Shown piece by piece: positions 42,803-50,509 of a DNA stretch of 50,725 nucleotides. This DNA is from Alphaproteobacteria bacterium (lineage in GTDB: Bacteria > Pseudomonadota > Alphaproteobacteria > DSM-16000 > Inquilinaceae), in assembly GCA_028281925.1 (NCBI GenBank), contig JANQIX010000087.1, positions 1-50,725 of the forward strand, read 5' to 3'. The position numbers were made by a program, and so were the translations under genes. Below the pieces are notes generated by a model. That model saw only the letters and a list, made by a program, of their open reading frames with translations, had not been told where the DNA came from and made no database searches. Within the stretch, counting starts at the first letter, position 1; every line of letters begins with the position of its first letter.

Positions 42803-42835
42803 GTCGGGTCAAGCGGAAGCGCGACCCGACCTTTT
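42803..42835 (+). terminator. Rho-independent terminator of the SOUL lipoprotein gene
   Basis: GTCGGGTC (42803-42810) and GACCCGAC (42823-42830) form a perfect 8-bp stem with a 12-nt loop, followed by CTTTT. It lies between two convergent genes and may serve the plus strand mainly. Confidence 0.7.
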
Positions 42836-42897
42836 ACATTACGTCGTTGGTGCTGTCGGATTGCGGTTTCGCCTCTATCCGACCTTACGTCTTCCGC

Positions 42898-44649
42898 TTA
42901 GGCTAGCGTCTCGGCTGACAGGAATTCCTCGATCTCGGACCGGAACCGGTCCCAGGCCGGCTCATGGTCCAGAATGACGTGGTTGCGGCTGTCCAGCGGC
43001 ACGAAGCGGGCATCGGGGATGGCCATGGCCAGTTCCCGACCGCACTCGAACGGGACCACGGCATCGCCACGGGAATGCAGGACCAGCGTCGGCACGTGGA
43101 CCTGCGGCAGCAGGGATGAAACGTCGATGTCGCCGCAAGCCTGCTGCAGCCGGGCGGCATTCTCAGGCGACACGCAGGTCCGCTGCAGGTCGTTCCACGA
43201 CTGCATCTGCTGGGGTGTGCCGTCGGGCATGTAGAGCGACGTGAAGACCTGGTGGAAGGCGGGGTTGTCGAGCGTCCAACCCGCGCGCGTCAGCGTCACC
43301 AGTGCCTCGCGCCGTTCGGCCTCACCTGGGATGCCCCGCTTGCGCCAGCCGCGGGCATAGCCGCCATGCAGCACCATTCGGCTCACCCGGCCCGGATGGC
43401 GCACGGCAAAGGCGATGGCGGCCGCGCAGCCCTGCGACAGGCCGAACAGAGCGAACCGCTCCAGCTTCATCGCATCGACCACCGCTTCCAGGTCGTGGAC
43501 GAACGCGTCGAGCGAGATGTCTCCGGCCTCCCAGTCCGAAAGGCCGTTGCCGCGTTCATCGTAACGCACCAGTAGATGGTGGCGGGCCAGCCCTTCGGTT
43601 AGCGTGCGGCGGACCGGGCTCTCCCAATCGAATTCCAGGTGGTTCACCCAGTTGGCCGTCTGGATCAAGGGTGGGCCCTCGCCCGCGGCCGCGTAGGCGA
43701 TCCGGACACCGTCTGCCGCCGTGCAGAACCGGATGACTTGGTGGGGCGGCTGATCCGCACTGGCCGCGGGAGAGTGGATTTCGAGCGGCGCTTCAGGCGG
43801 CTCCTCGGCTTGGATAAGCCGCATCGGCCGCCTTGCCAGCCAGTCGTCCAGGTCACGCGCCACCGTCTCCAACTCGATGACGTCGGTGTCCAGTTCCTTG
43901 AACAGGCGCCGGCCCGCCGCGAGCTGCTGTTCCGCTTCAGCCCGGCGGCCCTGCGCGGACAAGAGGCGCACCAGCGCCAGACGCGACGGGACGTCGTAGG
44001 GATCCAGATCGACCAGCTGCCGGGCATGCGGCAGCGCCGCTTCAGGTTCCGGCGCCAGTCGATCGATAAGCACCTTCAGGATGGCGGCGTGGTGGCGATT
44101 GGCTTCCTCCCGCTCGGCCACGCACCAGGCCTGGAATTCCGGACAGTTCGGCAGGTCCAGGCCTTCCAGGAACTCGCCCCGGTAGACCTCGGCCGCGGCC
44201 ACGAGCTTGCCTGTCGACGCGCCGCCGGCCGCCCCGCTCGCCAGCTTTGCCACAACTAGTCTGTCGACATCCGTGGCCGGATCATCGAACACCACATCGT
44301 CCCGCGAGGCCTGAAGCCGCTGCTGATCCGGCTCGTCGACCAGTGCGCGGAGCTTCGACAGGCTCCAACGCAAGGCGCCCCGCGGGTCGTCCGGGACATC
44401 CCAGAACATGGTGCACAGCCGGTCCCGGCGATGGGCCCGGCCGGTGACGGCGAGATAGGCCAACAGCGCGCGCGTCTTCTTCGACTGGGGCAAGGCCAAT
44501 GCCCTGCGGTCGCGAACGACCTCCATCGGCCCCAACAGCCTAAGGGACAACGCCCTCCTGGTTCCGGAGACCGGTTCTCGGCGCCGGTGAAACGAGCCGG
44601 GATGCGGCGCAATCGTCGGTTCCGGAACCTCAAGCAAAGCGCGTCTCAT
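42898..44649 (-). CDS. BTAD/SARP-type regulator fused to an alpha/beta hydrolase
   Basis: This 583-residue protein joins two modules. Residues 30-125 form an OmpR-like DNA-binding domain (LSLRLLGPMEVVRDRRALAL, KTRALLAYLAV, DPRGALRWSLSKLRALVD), followed by the BTAD helical repeats to about 290 (AAEVYRGEFLEGLDLPNCPE, LDPYDVPSRLALVRLLSAQG). From about 315 an alpha/beta hydrolase follows: oxyanion/hairpin region IQTANWVNHLEFDW, nucleophile Ser in LFGLSQGCAA, Asp in HSRGDAVVP and His in SRNHVIL. The intact triad suggests an enzyme or ligand-sensing hydrolase domain controlling the DNA-binding part. The ATG at 44649 is chosen with GTGGAAA upstream. The gene is divergent from the DUF1127 gene. Confidence 0.87.
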   Translation of the reverse strand: MRRALLEVPEPTIAPHPGSFHRRREPVSGTRRALSLRLLGPMEVVRDRRALALPQSKKTRALLAYLAVTGRAHRRDRLCTMFWDVPDDPRGALRWSLSKLRALVDEPDQQRLQASRDDVVFDDPATDVDRLVVAKLASGAAGGASTGKLVAAAEVYRGEFLEGLDLPNCPEFQAWCVAEREEANRHHAAILKVLIDRLAPEPEAALPHARQLVDLDPYDVPSRLALVRLLSAQGRRAEAEQQLAAGRRLFKELDTDVIELETVARDLDDWLARRPMRLIQAEEPPEAPLEIHSPAASADQPPHQVIRFCTAADGVRIAYAAAGEGPPLIQTANWVNHLEFDWESPVRRTLTEGLARHHLLVRYDERGNGLSDWEAGDISLDAFVHDLEAVVDAMKLERFALFGLSQGCAAAIAFAVRHPGRVSRMVLHGGYARGWRKRGIPGEAERREALVTLTRAGWTLDNPAFHQVFTSLYMPDGTPQQMQSWNDLQRTCVSPENAARLQQACGDIDVSSLLPQVHVPTLVLHSRGDAVVPFECGRELAMAIPDARFVPLDSRNHVILDHEPAWDRFRSEIEEFLSAETLA

Positions 44650-44744
44650 AACAATTTCCACGGGCTGACAAACGAAAGGCCGTTTCTTTCCACGGTTCCT
44701 CCAACGGCTCTCACCACGATCCGACGGCACTGTGGGGTCCGCAT

Positions 44745-44761
44745 CGGGACGTCAGGTCCCG
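44745..44761 (+). promoter_or_regulatory. Hairpin just upstream of the DUF1127 Shine-Dalgarno
   Basis: CGGGAC (44745-44750) and GTCCCG (44756-44761) pair around a GTCAG loop. The AGGAGG of the DUF1127 gene starts three bases after the stem, so the structure could influence translation. This is a geometric observation only. Confidence 0.28.
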
Positions 44762-44776
44762 CAGGAGGATGGGAAT

Positions 44777-45049
44777 ATGAATGCAATACGATCGTCGATG
44801 ACGGCATCTGCCGAAGCCGCGGCCGCAAGGCGCCCCGGGCCATGGCGGCGGGTGCTGAGGGTGTCGAGCAACGCGATGGCCAGGGCCGTGGGACGGCTCG
44901 GCCTGCAGTATCGGAAGCGGCGGGCGATGGAGCGCGTTCAGGCGCTCCCCAACCACGTCCTGAAGGACATCGGGATCGATCGGTCCGAAATCGCGTCGGT
45001 CGTCCATGGGCTGGGCCGGGATCCATCCCGCCACAACCGCATGGACTGA
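44777..45049 (+). CDS. DUF1127 small basic protein
   Basis: The 90-residue basic protein ends with a DUF1127 domain (RRAMERVQALPNHVLKDIGI, DRSEIASVV). DUF1127 proteins in alphaproteobacteria act in RNA and phosphate homeostasis and can bind RNA. This one has a longer, Ala/Arg-rich N-terminus than the minimal 45-residue form. AGGAGG lies 7 bp before the ATG. An in-frame earlier ATG would start at 44732 without a site. Confidence 0.85.
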   Translation: MNAIRSSMTASAEAAAARRPGPWRRVLRVSSNAMARAVGRLGLQYRKRRAMERVQALPNHVLKDIGIDRSEIASVVHGLGRDPSRHNRMD

Positions 45050-45135
45050 GGTGCTGCCTCACCCCCTCATCCTCACCCATTTGGGCATTCGCCCGTTATT
45101 GGGCGCGGACCCTACGCCGTGGAGGGGCGATCACC

Positions 45136-45151
45136 TGTGATGGCCATCACA
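45136..45151. promoter_or_regulatory. Perfect 16-bp palindrome matching the CRP half-site pattern
   Basis: TGTGATGGCCATCACA is a perfect palindrome of the form TGTGA-N6-TCACA, the consensus shape for CRP-type sites. It lies between two convergent genes (DUF1127 ends at 45049; the kinase gene ends at 45299), an unusual place for an operator. No other gene start is within 1 kb in a suitable orientation. Confidence 0.4.
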
Positions 45152-45298
45152 CCCCCTTCGGATGGGCCAGTCGGTCCGGCCCAAGGCAAGGGACATCGGC
45201 GAGGGCAAGAGGCGGGATTTCACGAGGCCGTTCCTGCCGAAGCCGTTCGTGAGGTTGAGACCGATCCATCGAAGGGAATGATCTGGTTCCGAGTTACC

Positions 45299-46249
45299 TC
45301 AGCTGGTCGGCATCATGCCTGCGGCCTCTGCAATCGCGATGAGGCCGCTGACCATGGCGTCTTCACCGTCGTCCTTCACTGCGAATCCCGCATGTCCGAG
45401 AGCGGAGCCATAAGCCCGCGCCAGAGCGGCGCCTCCGATCACGGTCAGGGTGTTCGGCATCGTTCCCAACCGGGCGGCGATCGCCCGCGAAGCCTCCGAA
45501 ATCTCGGCACCGATCAAGAGACCGGACAGATAGCTGCGCAGGGCCTCGCCAGGCACGGTGTCGAACAGGCCCAGCGTGCGTACGCTGAACAGCTTGTGCA
45601 ACAGGCCGGCACTGCGCGGGTCGTCGGATCGCCCGTGGTCGACGCCGCGCCGAAAGGCACCGGTGTCCGGCTGATCGCCGCGCATCAACCGGCCCAGGAT
45701 GCTGTGCTCGCTCAAGACCGCGAAAGCTTCACCGGTCATGAAGGTGGCGAACCAGGTGACGCGGCCGCCTTCCGCCAGGATCCATTTGCTGTGCGTGCCG
45801 GGCACGACAACCAAGCCGCTGGCCCCGCGGTCGCGGATATGGGCACCGACCACCTGGGTTTCTTCGCCGCGGATGACATCCGGCACACCGTCTTCGCCGA
45901 CCATGGCCACGCCCGGGACGATCGCCATGGTCCGGCCGTCACGGGTGCGCACATGGCCGAGAACCGAAGCGAACTCCGCCACGCCCGATGGTGGCGTCAG
46001 GTACGGCACCTCCAGCCATCCCTGCCGGCTGCCGATCATGCCGGCCGCAATCACCGGCACCGCTGCGTCGCCGGTCTGCCATGGCCCGAACATCTCCGCA
46101 TAGACGGACTCGAAGTTTCCCCCCGGCACCTTGAGGATGCCGAGCGGCAGCGTGCTGCGCTCCGCCACCTGTCCGTCGGCCGCAATACGGTAGGCGCGCA
46201 GTGTCGTCGTGCCCCAGTCGGCCGCAATCAGCCGGGTGTCATCGGTCAT
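45299..46249 (-). CDS. dgoK: 2-dehydro-3-deoxygalactonokinase
   Basis: The 316-residue sugar kinase matches DgoK, which phosphorylates 2-dehydro-3-deoxygalactonate in galactonate/galactose breakdown. Visible motifs are IAADWGTTTLRAYR (ASKHA phosphate loop), GMIGSRQGWLEVPYLTPP, VVVPGTHSKWIL, FMTGEAFAVLSEHSILG and VIGGAALARAYG. The second of two ATGs is chosen because AAGG lies 7 bp before it. No dgoA or galactonate dehydratase gene is in the window, so the kinase is isolated from its pathway here. Confidence 0.9.
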   Translation of the reverse strand: MTDDTRLIAADWGTTTLRAYRIAADGQVAERSTLPLGILKVPGGNFESVYAEMFGPWQTGDAAVPVIAAGMIGSRQGWLEVPYLTPPSGVAEFASVLGHVRTRDGRTMAIVPGVAMVGEDGVPDVIRGEETQVVGAHIRDRGASGLVVVPGTHSKWILAEGGRVTWFATFMTGEAFAVLSEHSILGRLMRGDQPDTGAFRRGVDHGRSDDPRSAGLLHKLFSVRTLGLFDTVPGEALRSYLSGLLIGAEISEASRAIAARLGTMPNTLTVIGGAALARAYGSALGHAGFAVKDDGEDAMVSGLIAIAEAAGMMPTS

Positions 46250-46309
46250 GCCCATGCCTTCGTCGAGACTTTGCCGGACGCTGTCCGGGCGGGATATCGA
46301 AACACCAGC

Positions 46310-46705
46310 CTATCGCCCCAGCTTCGTTGCGATCGCCGCACCTACGCCGGCGCCGGGCTTGTGGGCAAACTTGCGAACATAGTCCTGCAAGGAACGGCCG
46401 GGCCGGTCGCCTTCGGGGACGGCCGGACCGGCTTCCTCACCATCGGCGGCGAACGCAACGACAACGACCTGGCCGCGGTGGCGCATCCGCATGGTGGCGC
46501 CGGCGCGTTCGAGGTGCACCTTCAAGCCCGGCAGCACGGTGATCGTGCCGCCCGGTGCGGCCTGATAGGCATAGTCGTCCCACGGGTTGGGGCCAAGACG
46601 CCGGTATCGCCCGACGATGCGGCCGGTGAACGACCGCCGTACGATGGCATTGGCCTTGAACACGTTGCGCGTGTCGACCCGTTTCTGGCGCTTCTCCATA
46701 GGCAT
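46310..46705 (-). CDS. Hypothetical basic protein
   Basis: This 131-residue protein has no family I recognise. It begins MPMEKRQKRVDTRNVFKANA and is rich in Arg and Lys, with a middle of short beta-like segments (GGTITVLPGLKVHLERAGA, QVVVVAFA) and a charged tail. The composition would suit a nucleic-acid-binding or cytosolic scaffold protein, but nothing specific supports this. AGAGAGG lies upstream of the chosen ATG; the frame extends 43 codons further without a site. It is divergent from the M1 peptidase gene. Confidence 0.6.
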   Translation of the reverse strand: MPMEKRQKRVDTRNVFKANAIVRRSFTGRIVGRYRRLGPNPWDDYAYQAAPGGTITVLPGLKVHLERAGATMRMRHRGQVVVVAFAADGEEAGPAVPEGDRPGRSLQDYVRKFAHKPGAGVGAAIATKLGR

Positions 46706-46856
46706 GGTGCTGCCTCTCTTCGCACCGATCACATTCTCGACCGAATTCGCCCCTTCATTGCATGGTTGTCCGCCACCGGCACCGGCAGGCGCAACCGCTA
46801 TTGCGCCAGCAGGGAAACACCCGAGACTGGGCAAGAATAAGGGGAGATGAAGCGCA

Positions 46857-48260
46857 ATGCCGGTTCCGGCCCAGGTAAGACGGTCCCTCTTCCGGCTGCT
46901 GGCCCTCGCGGTGCTGGCCGGTGCACCCGGACCGGCCGCCGGTCAAGGCACGATGATGCCAGGGTCATCCGGTCTCGACGATCCGGTCTACCCGATGGCG
47001 GGGAACGGCGGCTATGAGGTGGACCGTTACGATGTCGACCTTGCCTGGGACCCCGAAACCGGCGTTATCACGGGCGACACGGTCGTCCACATGACCGTCA
47101 CCCAGCCGCTGACGGCCTTCAACCTCGACTATTCCGGGCCTGAGATCTCGACCGTCACTGTTAACGGCAGACGCACGACCTGGAGCGCTGAAGATGACGA
47201 ACTGAGCGTCCAGGTGCCGGGCCGCCGGGGCCTCAGGATCGGCAGCACGGCGGAGGTCCGCGTTCTCTACGAAGGGATAGCCCCGACCATGTGGCATCCC
47301 TGGCTGGGATATGTCGGGTGGCTGGCCACGGATGCCGGTGCCGCGGGCATCTCGGCTCCCGACGCCGCCCGCGCCTGGATGCCGGTGAATGGCCACCCGT
47401 CGGACAAGGCGCATTTCTCGTACAGCCTGACGGTGCCCGAGCCCTATGTGGCCGTCGCCAATGGCAGACCGGGCGAGGTGGAGCGGCACGATGGCCGGCA
47501 GCGCTTCACCTTTGAGACCATCGCGCCGCTCCAGCCCGCATCCGCCTTCGTCGCCTTCGGCCGGTTCGACTATTACGAGGCTGTCGGACCCTACGGCTTG
47601 CCATTGCGCTTCTGGCTGGACCGGGCGCTGCCGGAACATGACGAAGGCGACATTGAGCTGCTGGGCGATGTGATCCTGACGCTGGGCGCCTTTTTCGGGC
47701 CGTTCCCGTTTGATGAGACGGGGTCGATCGTGCTGGGGTCGGATGCCCATTACCGTCTGGAGGCGCAGCCTCGGCCGCTGCTGACCCTGTCCACCAGCGG
47801 CGAGGAGAGTGTGGTGGTGCACGAGGTCGCCCACCAGTGGTGGGGCAACTCGGTCACTCCGGCGACCTGGGGCGACATCTGGGTGCAAGAGGGACTGGCC
47901 ACCTATGCGGAACTGCTATGGGTCGAAATCCGCCATGGTGAAGAGGCCGCCGATGCCCTGCTTCGGCAGTGGGTGGCTTCGGAGCGGGAGCGTCCCGGGG
48001 CGCCGCCGCTCAGCGTCGATGCGGACACGATGTTCGACCGCGCCACCTTCATAAGAGGGGCTCTGGCCGCCCATGCGTTGCGGCTCGACCTGGGGGACGA
48101 GGTATTCTTCCAGGTGCTGCAGACCTTTGCCCAGCGGTTTCGCCATGATGTGGCGTCGGTAGGCAACTTCATCGCGGTGGCGGAAGAGGTTGCGGGCCAT
48201 CCGATCGACGGATGGCGGGACGACTGGCTGCTGGCCGAGAACATGCCCGACCTGCCTTGA
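46857..48260 (+). CDS. Secreted M1-family (aminopeptidase N-like) metallopeptidase
   Basis: The 467-residue protein has a Sec signal peptide (about 1-29, PAAGQG), an N-terminal beta-sheet domain (YDVDLAWDPETGVITGDTVV) and a catalytic domain with the zinc site VVHEVAHQWWGN (about 320) plus the third ligand Glu in VQEGLATYAEL. Where classical M1 enzymes have GAMEN, this one reads YRLEAQPRP, so exopeptidase specificity may differ. It lacks the large C-terminal domain of PepN (about 870 residues), which is normal for short secreted M1 proteins. It acts in the periplasm or outside. Confidence 0.9.
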   Translation: MPVPAQVRRSLFRLLALAVLAGAPGPAAGQGTMMPGSSGLDDPVYPMAGNGGYEVDRYDVDLAWDPETGVITGDTVVHMTVTQPLTAFNLDYSGPEISTVTVNGRRTTWSAEDDELSVQVPGRRGLRIGSTAEVRVLYEGIAPTMWHPWLGYVGWLATDAGAAGISAPDAARAWMPVNGHPSDKAHFSYSLTVPEPYVAVANGRPGEVERHDGRQRFTFETIAPLQPASAFVAFGRFDYYEAVGPYGLPLRFWLDRALPEHDEGDIELLGDVILTLGAFFGPFPFDETGSIVLGSDAHYRLEAQPRPLLTLSTSGEESVVVHEVAHQWWGNSVTPATWGDIWVQEGLATYAELLWVEIRHGEEAADALLRQWVASERERPGAPPLSVDADTMFDRATFIRGALAAHALRLDLGDEVFFQVLQTFAQRFRHDVASVGNFIAVAEEVAGHPIDGWRDDWLLAENMPDLP

Positions 48261-48382
48261 GGCGGGCTCTGCGCGGGACACGTGACATTCCAATTCGCGC
48301 GTGTCAGTATTCAACAAAACTGTTCCATATATCGTAACGATTGAGGCCGACTGATCGCCGCGATTGGAAGAAAGCCCGGCCA

Positions 48383-49168
48383 TTGACCACCCTGCCCGAA
48401 AGTCGAGACGGTGCCCCGCCCGCCCGACTGGATTCAACGCTCTCCAAAGGTCTGACCATTCTCGAAGCGTTGGCAAGGTCGCCCTCGGGCAGAGGGGTCA
48501 GCGAACTTTCCCGTGAGCTTGAGCTGACAAAATCCATGACCTTCCGCCTGCTGCAGACGCTGTCGGCGTTGGGCTATGTTCGGCATTCCGATGACAAGCT
48601 CTATTCGGCGACCATGAAGACTTGGCAGCTTGGCCAGGCCATCGTCGACACCCTCCATCTGCCCGAGATCGCAGCGCCGCAGCTGATGATGCTGTCGCAG
48701 GCCACGGGAGAGGCCGTCTATCTCGCCGTCCCCGACGGGCTCTCTGTGATCTATGTGGACAAGATCGAAAGCACCCAGCCGATTCAGTCTTTCACCCCGA
48801 AGGGCGGCAGCGCGCCCATGCACTGCGTGGCGACGGGCAAGGCGCTGTTGGCTGCGAGCTACGATCGTCTGCGCGATCGCATCCGCGATCACCTGATCCG
48901 CTACACCGACAGGACCATAACCTCGATCACGCAGCTGGACGCCGACATGGCGGCAACGCAAGACCGGGGATACGCCGTCGATGAGGGTGAGTATCGAGAG
49001 CGCGTTCACAGCTTCGGTGCCGCGATCCGCTTGCCTAATGGCGATCCGATCGCTGCCCTCGGCGTATCGGTCCCCGACGTCAATCTGCCGGACGGCCGCA
49101 GCGAAGAGATCTGCGGGCTCGTGCTGCGCGTGGCTGCGGAGGTGACGGCGACGCTGGCGCGAGGGTAA
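48383..49168 (+). CDS. IclR-family transcriptional regulator
   Basis: The protein has an IclR winged helix (TLSKGLTILEALARSPSGRG, SELSRELELTKSMTFRLLQT) and an effector domain with KGGSAPMHCVATGKALLA and a C-terminal GAAIRLPNGDPIAALGVSVP. The start is uncertain: TTG 48383 (261 aa) has GGAAG 12 bp upstream, while TTG 48341 directly follows an in-frame stop and would add 14 residues. No ATG is available. The AT-rich stretch 48305-48340 may hold its own operator. Its target is unclear; the closest downstream gene is the acetyltransferase. Confidence 0.9.
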   Translation: MTTLPESRDGAPPARLDSTLSKGLTILEALARSPSGRGVSELSRELELTKSMTFRLLQTLSALGYVRHSDDKLYSATMKTWQLGQAIVDTLHLPEIAAPQLMMLSQATGEAVYLAVPDGLSVIYVDKIESTQPIQSFTPKGGSAPMHCVATGKALLAASYDRLRDRIRDHLIRYTDRTITSITQLDADMAATQDRGYAVDEGEYRERVHSFGAAIRLPNGDPIAALGVSVPDVNLPDGRSEEICGLVLRVAAEVTATLARG

Positions 49169-49207
49169 GAGTGTGACCCCAATGGTTTGGGTCGCAAACG
49201 TCCGCGA

Positions 49208-49753
49208 ATGAAAACACGTCTGTCGATCCCGCGTGGCCAATTGCGGCCGGCGACCGCCGACAACCTCGATGACCTTGTGAAGCTGCTGCACGATGAGGGC
49301 GTGCGCCGCTATCTTTGCGACGGCATCGTCCTTCCTCGCGAGACGATCGCTGAGATGCTCGCACGCAGTGATCAGTTGGATCCGCACGGCCTCGGTCTAT
49401 GGGTGATCGAGACCATGCATGAAGGCTTCGCCGGCATCGCCGGACTGCAGCCGGTCTCGGCAGAGGCGGGCGCAGCGCCTGCAATGGTCGGCGGCGTCGA
49501 GCCGCTCATCGCCCTCAGCCCCAAGTATTGGGGACGGGGCGTGGCCGGGCAGGCGCTCAACGCACTAATCCTCTACGCGCGCGGTACACTCGAGTTGCCG
49601 CGCCTTGTCGCCGCTGTCGATCACCCGAACGCGCCGTCGCACCGGCTTATGCGGCGCCTCGGATTTACGGCCATGGACAAGGTCAACGGGCGGGCCAACG
49701 AGCTGGTGCTGTACAAGTTGCTGCTACGGGAAGCAGAAGCGCCGAAACGGTGA
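49208..49753 (+). CDS. GNAT-family N-acetyltransferase
   Basis: The 181-residue protein has a GNAT fold: QLRPATADNLDDLVKLLHDE at the first strand, a central ALSPKYWGRGVAGQAL that matches the acetyl-CoA pyrophosphate-binding motif (R/Q-x-x-G-x-A), and PSHRLMRRLGFTAMDKV at the end. It resembles RimJ/RimL-type enzymes acting on proteins or small amines. It starts 39 bp after the IclR gene and its stop codon touches a decayed IclR fragment. Confidence 0.87.
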   Translation: MKTRLSIPRGQLRPATADNLDDLVKLLHDEGVRRYLCDGIVLPRETIAEMLARSDQLDPHGLGLWVIETMHEGFAGIAGLQPVSAEAGAAPAMVGGVEPLIALSPKYWGRGVAGQALNALILYARGTLELPRLVAAVDHPNAPSHRLMRRLGFTAMDKVNGRANELVLYKLLLREAEAPKR

Positions 49754-49824
49754 CACAGCTTCGGTGCAGCCATCCGGCTGCCCAATAGCGACCTGTTCGC
49801 TGCCATCGGCGTTTCGATCCGAGG
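49754..49824 (+). pseudogene. Decayed C-terminal fragment of an IclR-family gene
   Basis: The frame starting at 49754 reads HSFGAAIRLPNSDLFAAIGV, matching HSFGAAIRLPNGDPIAALGV of the intact IclR gene at about 49008. The match fades after about 24 codons. It follows the acetyltransferase stop directly and has no start of its own. A paralogue or duplicated copy was therefore present here and was lost. Confidence 0.75.
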
Positions 49825-50060
49825 CGCTTGGTATTCTTCGAGCAAGTCCCCGCCTGGCTTCGCCATTGGCCACCGTTGAACCGGAAGGTCAAGTGACAGG
49901 CAGAGCAGCCCCGCGACAGTCTTTGCTGCCACGCCAATCTTGCTTCGACACTATGGTACACATGCCTGCCTCTTGGTCGACTAGGCTCCAAGAATTGCCC
50001 TCTTCACTTCAAGAGCGATGGTCCCGCGTGCCACCATCGAGAGGCTGAAGAGCCAAGCCA
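49825..50060. other. Intergenic stretch after the IclR remnant, no gene seen
   Basis: The stretch has lower GC than the flanks and several short frames, none with family resemblance. A short inverted repeat CTCTT/AAGAG lies near 50001-50016. It looks like decayed sequence continuing from the IclR remnant. Confidence 0.4.
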
Positions 50061-50279
50061 CTACGAGGATCGTTGCAGCTCACGCTCCGCCTGCTCGAAC
50101 CAGCGGATTACACGCGCGTGATGGACCTCACCCCAGGTCGCAATGAACCGCTGCGTGCCGTTGTCAGCGGGGTCGCTAAGTGTCGCGAGACGTTCTTCGA
50201 CATAGTCCAGGGTGAGCGGGATGCGGCAAAGCACTGTGATGCAATGCTTCCAGTCTTCGTAAGTCTTCAGAGATTGCAT
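50061..50279 (-). CDS. Hypothetical small protein
   Basis: The 72-residue protein (starting MQSLKTYEDWKHCITVLCRI) is rich in charged and aromatic residues, with helix-forming stretches (TLDYVEERLATLSD, RVIRWFEQAERELQRS). GGAGG lies 9 bp before this ATG, which supports real translation over an in-frame GTG 9 bp upstream. I do not recognise the family. It lies between decayed sequence and the 3' end of cysS. Confidence 0.6.
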   Translation of the reverse strand: MQSLKTYEDWKHCITVLCRIPLTLDYVEERLATLSDPADNGTQRFIATWGEVHHARVIRWFEQAERELQRSS

Positions 50280-50509
50280 TGCGGTCACCCTCCTGCCACT
50301 TCTTCATGCTGTTCTTTGTTCTCGCTCGGACCCTCAACCGGCGGAAGGCTCACGGGAGAACATGGGCTGCGAGGCGCCTCGGTCTCGAACCGCGCGCCAT
50401 GAGGCGTGAGTTGGCCGGCCACCTCACGGGCAGTGGAGCCGCCGTCGGAGGAGATCCCGCTTTCACGACTGACATGGATTGAGGCCCGTGGGAGCATAGC
50501 GCCATCGAC
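50280..50509. other. Gap between the small hypothetical gene and cysS, no gene seen
   Basis: The 230-bp stretch contains open frames on both strands but none with recognisable domains. One minus-strand frame (50285-50497) lies directly downstream of cysS and could be a small unknown gene, but nothing supports it. Confidence 0.35.

Noticed and set aside
45119..46840. A 573-codon open frame on the plus strand
   Set aside because: It is antisense to dgoK and the basic hypothetical gene and has no recognisable domain.
50285..50497. A 70-codon minus-strand frame after cysS
   Set aside because: It has no recognisable domain and no clear ribosome site, so it is left as unannotated.
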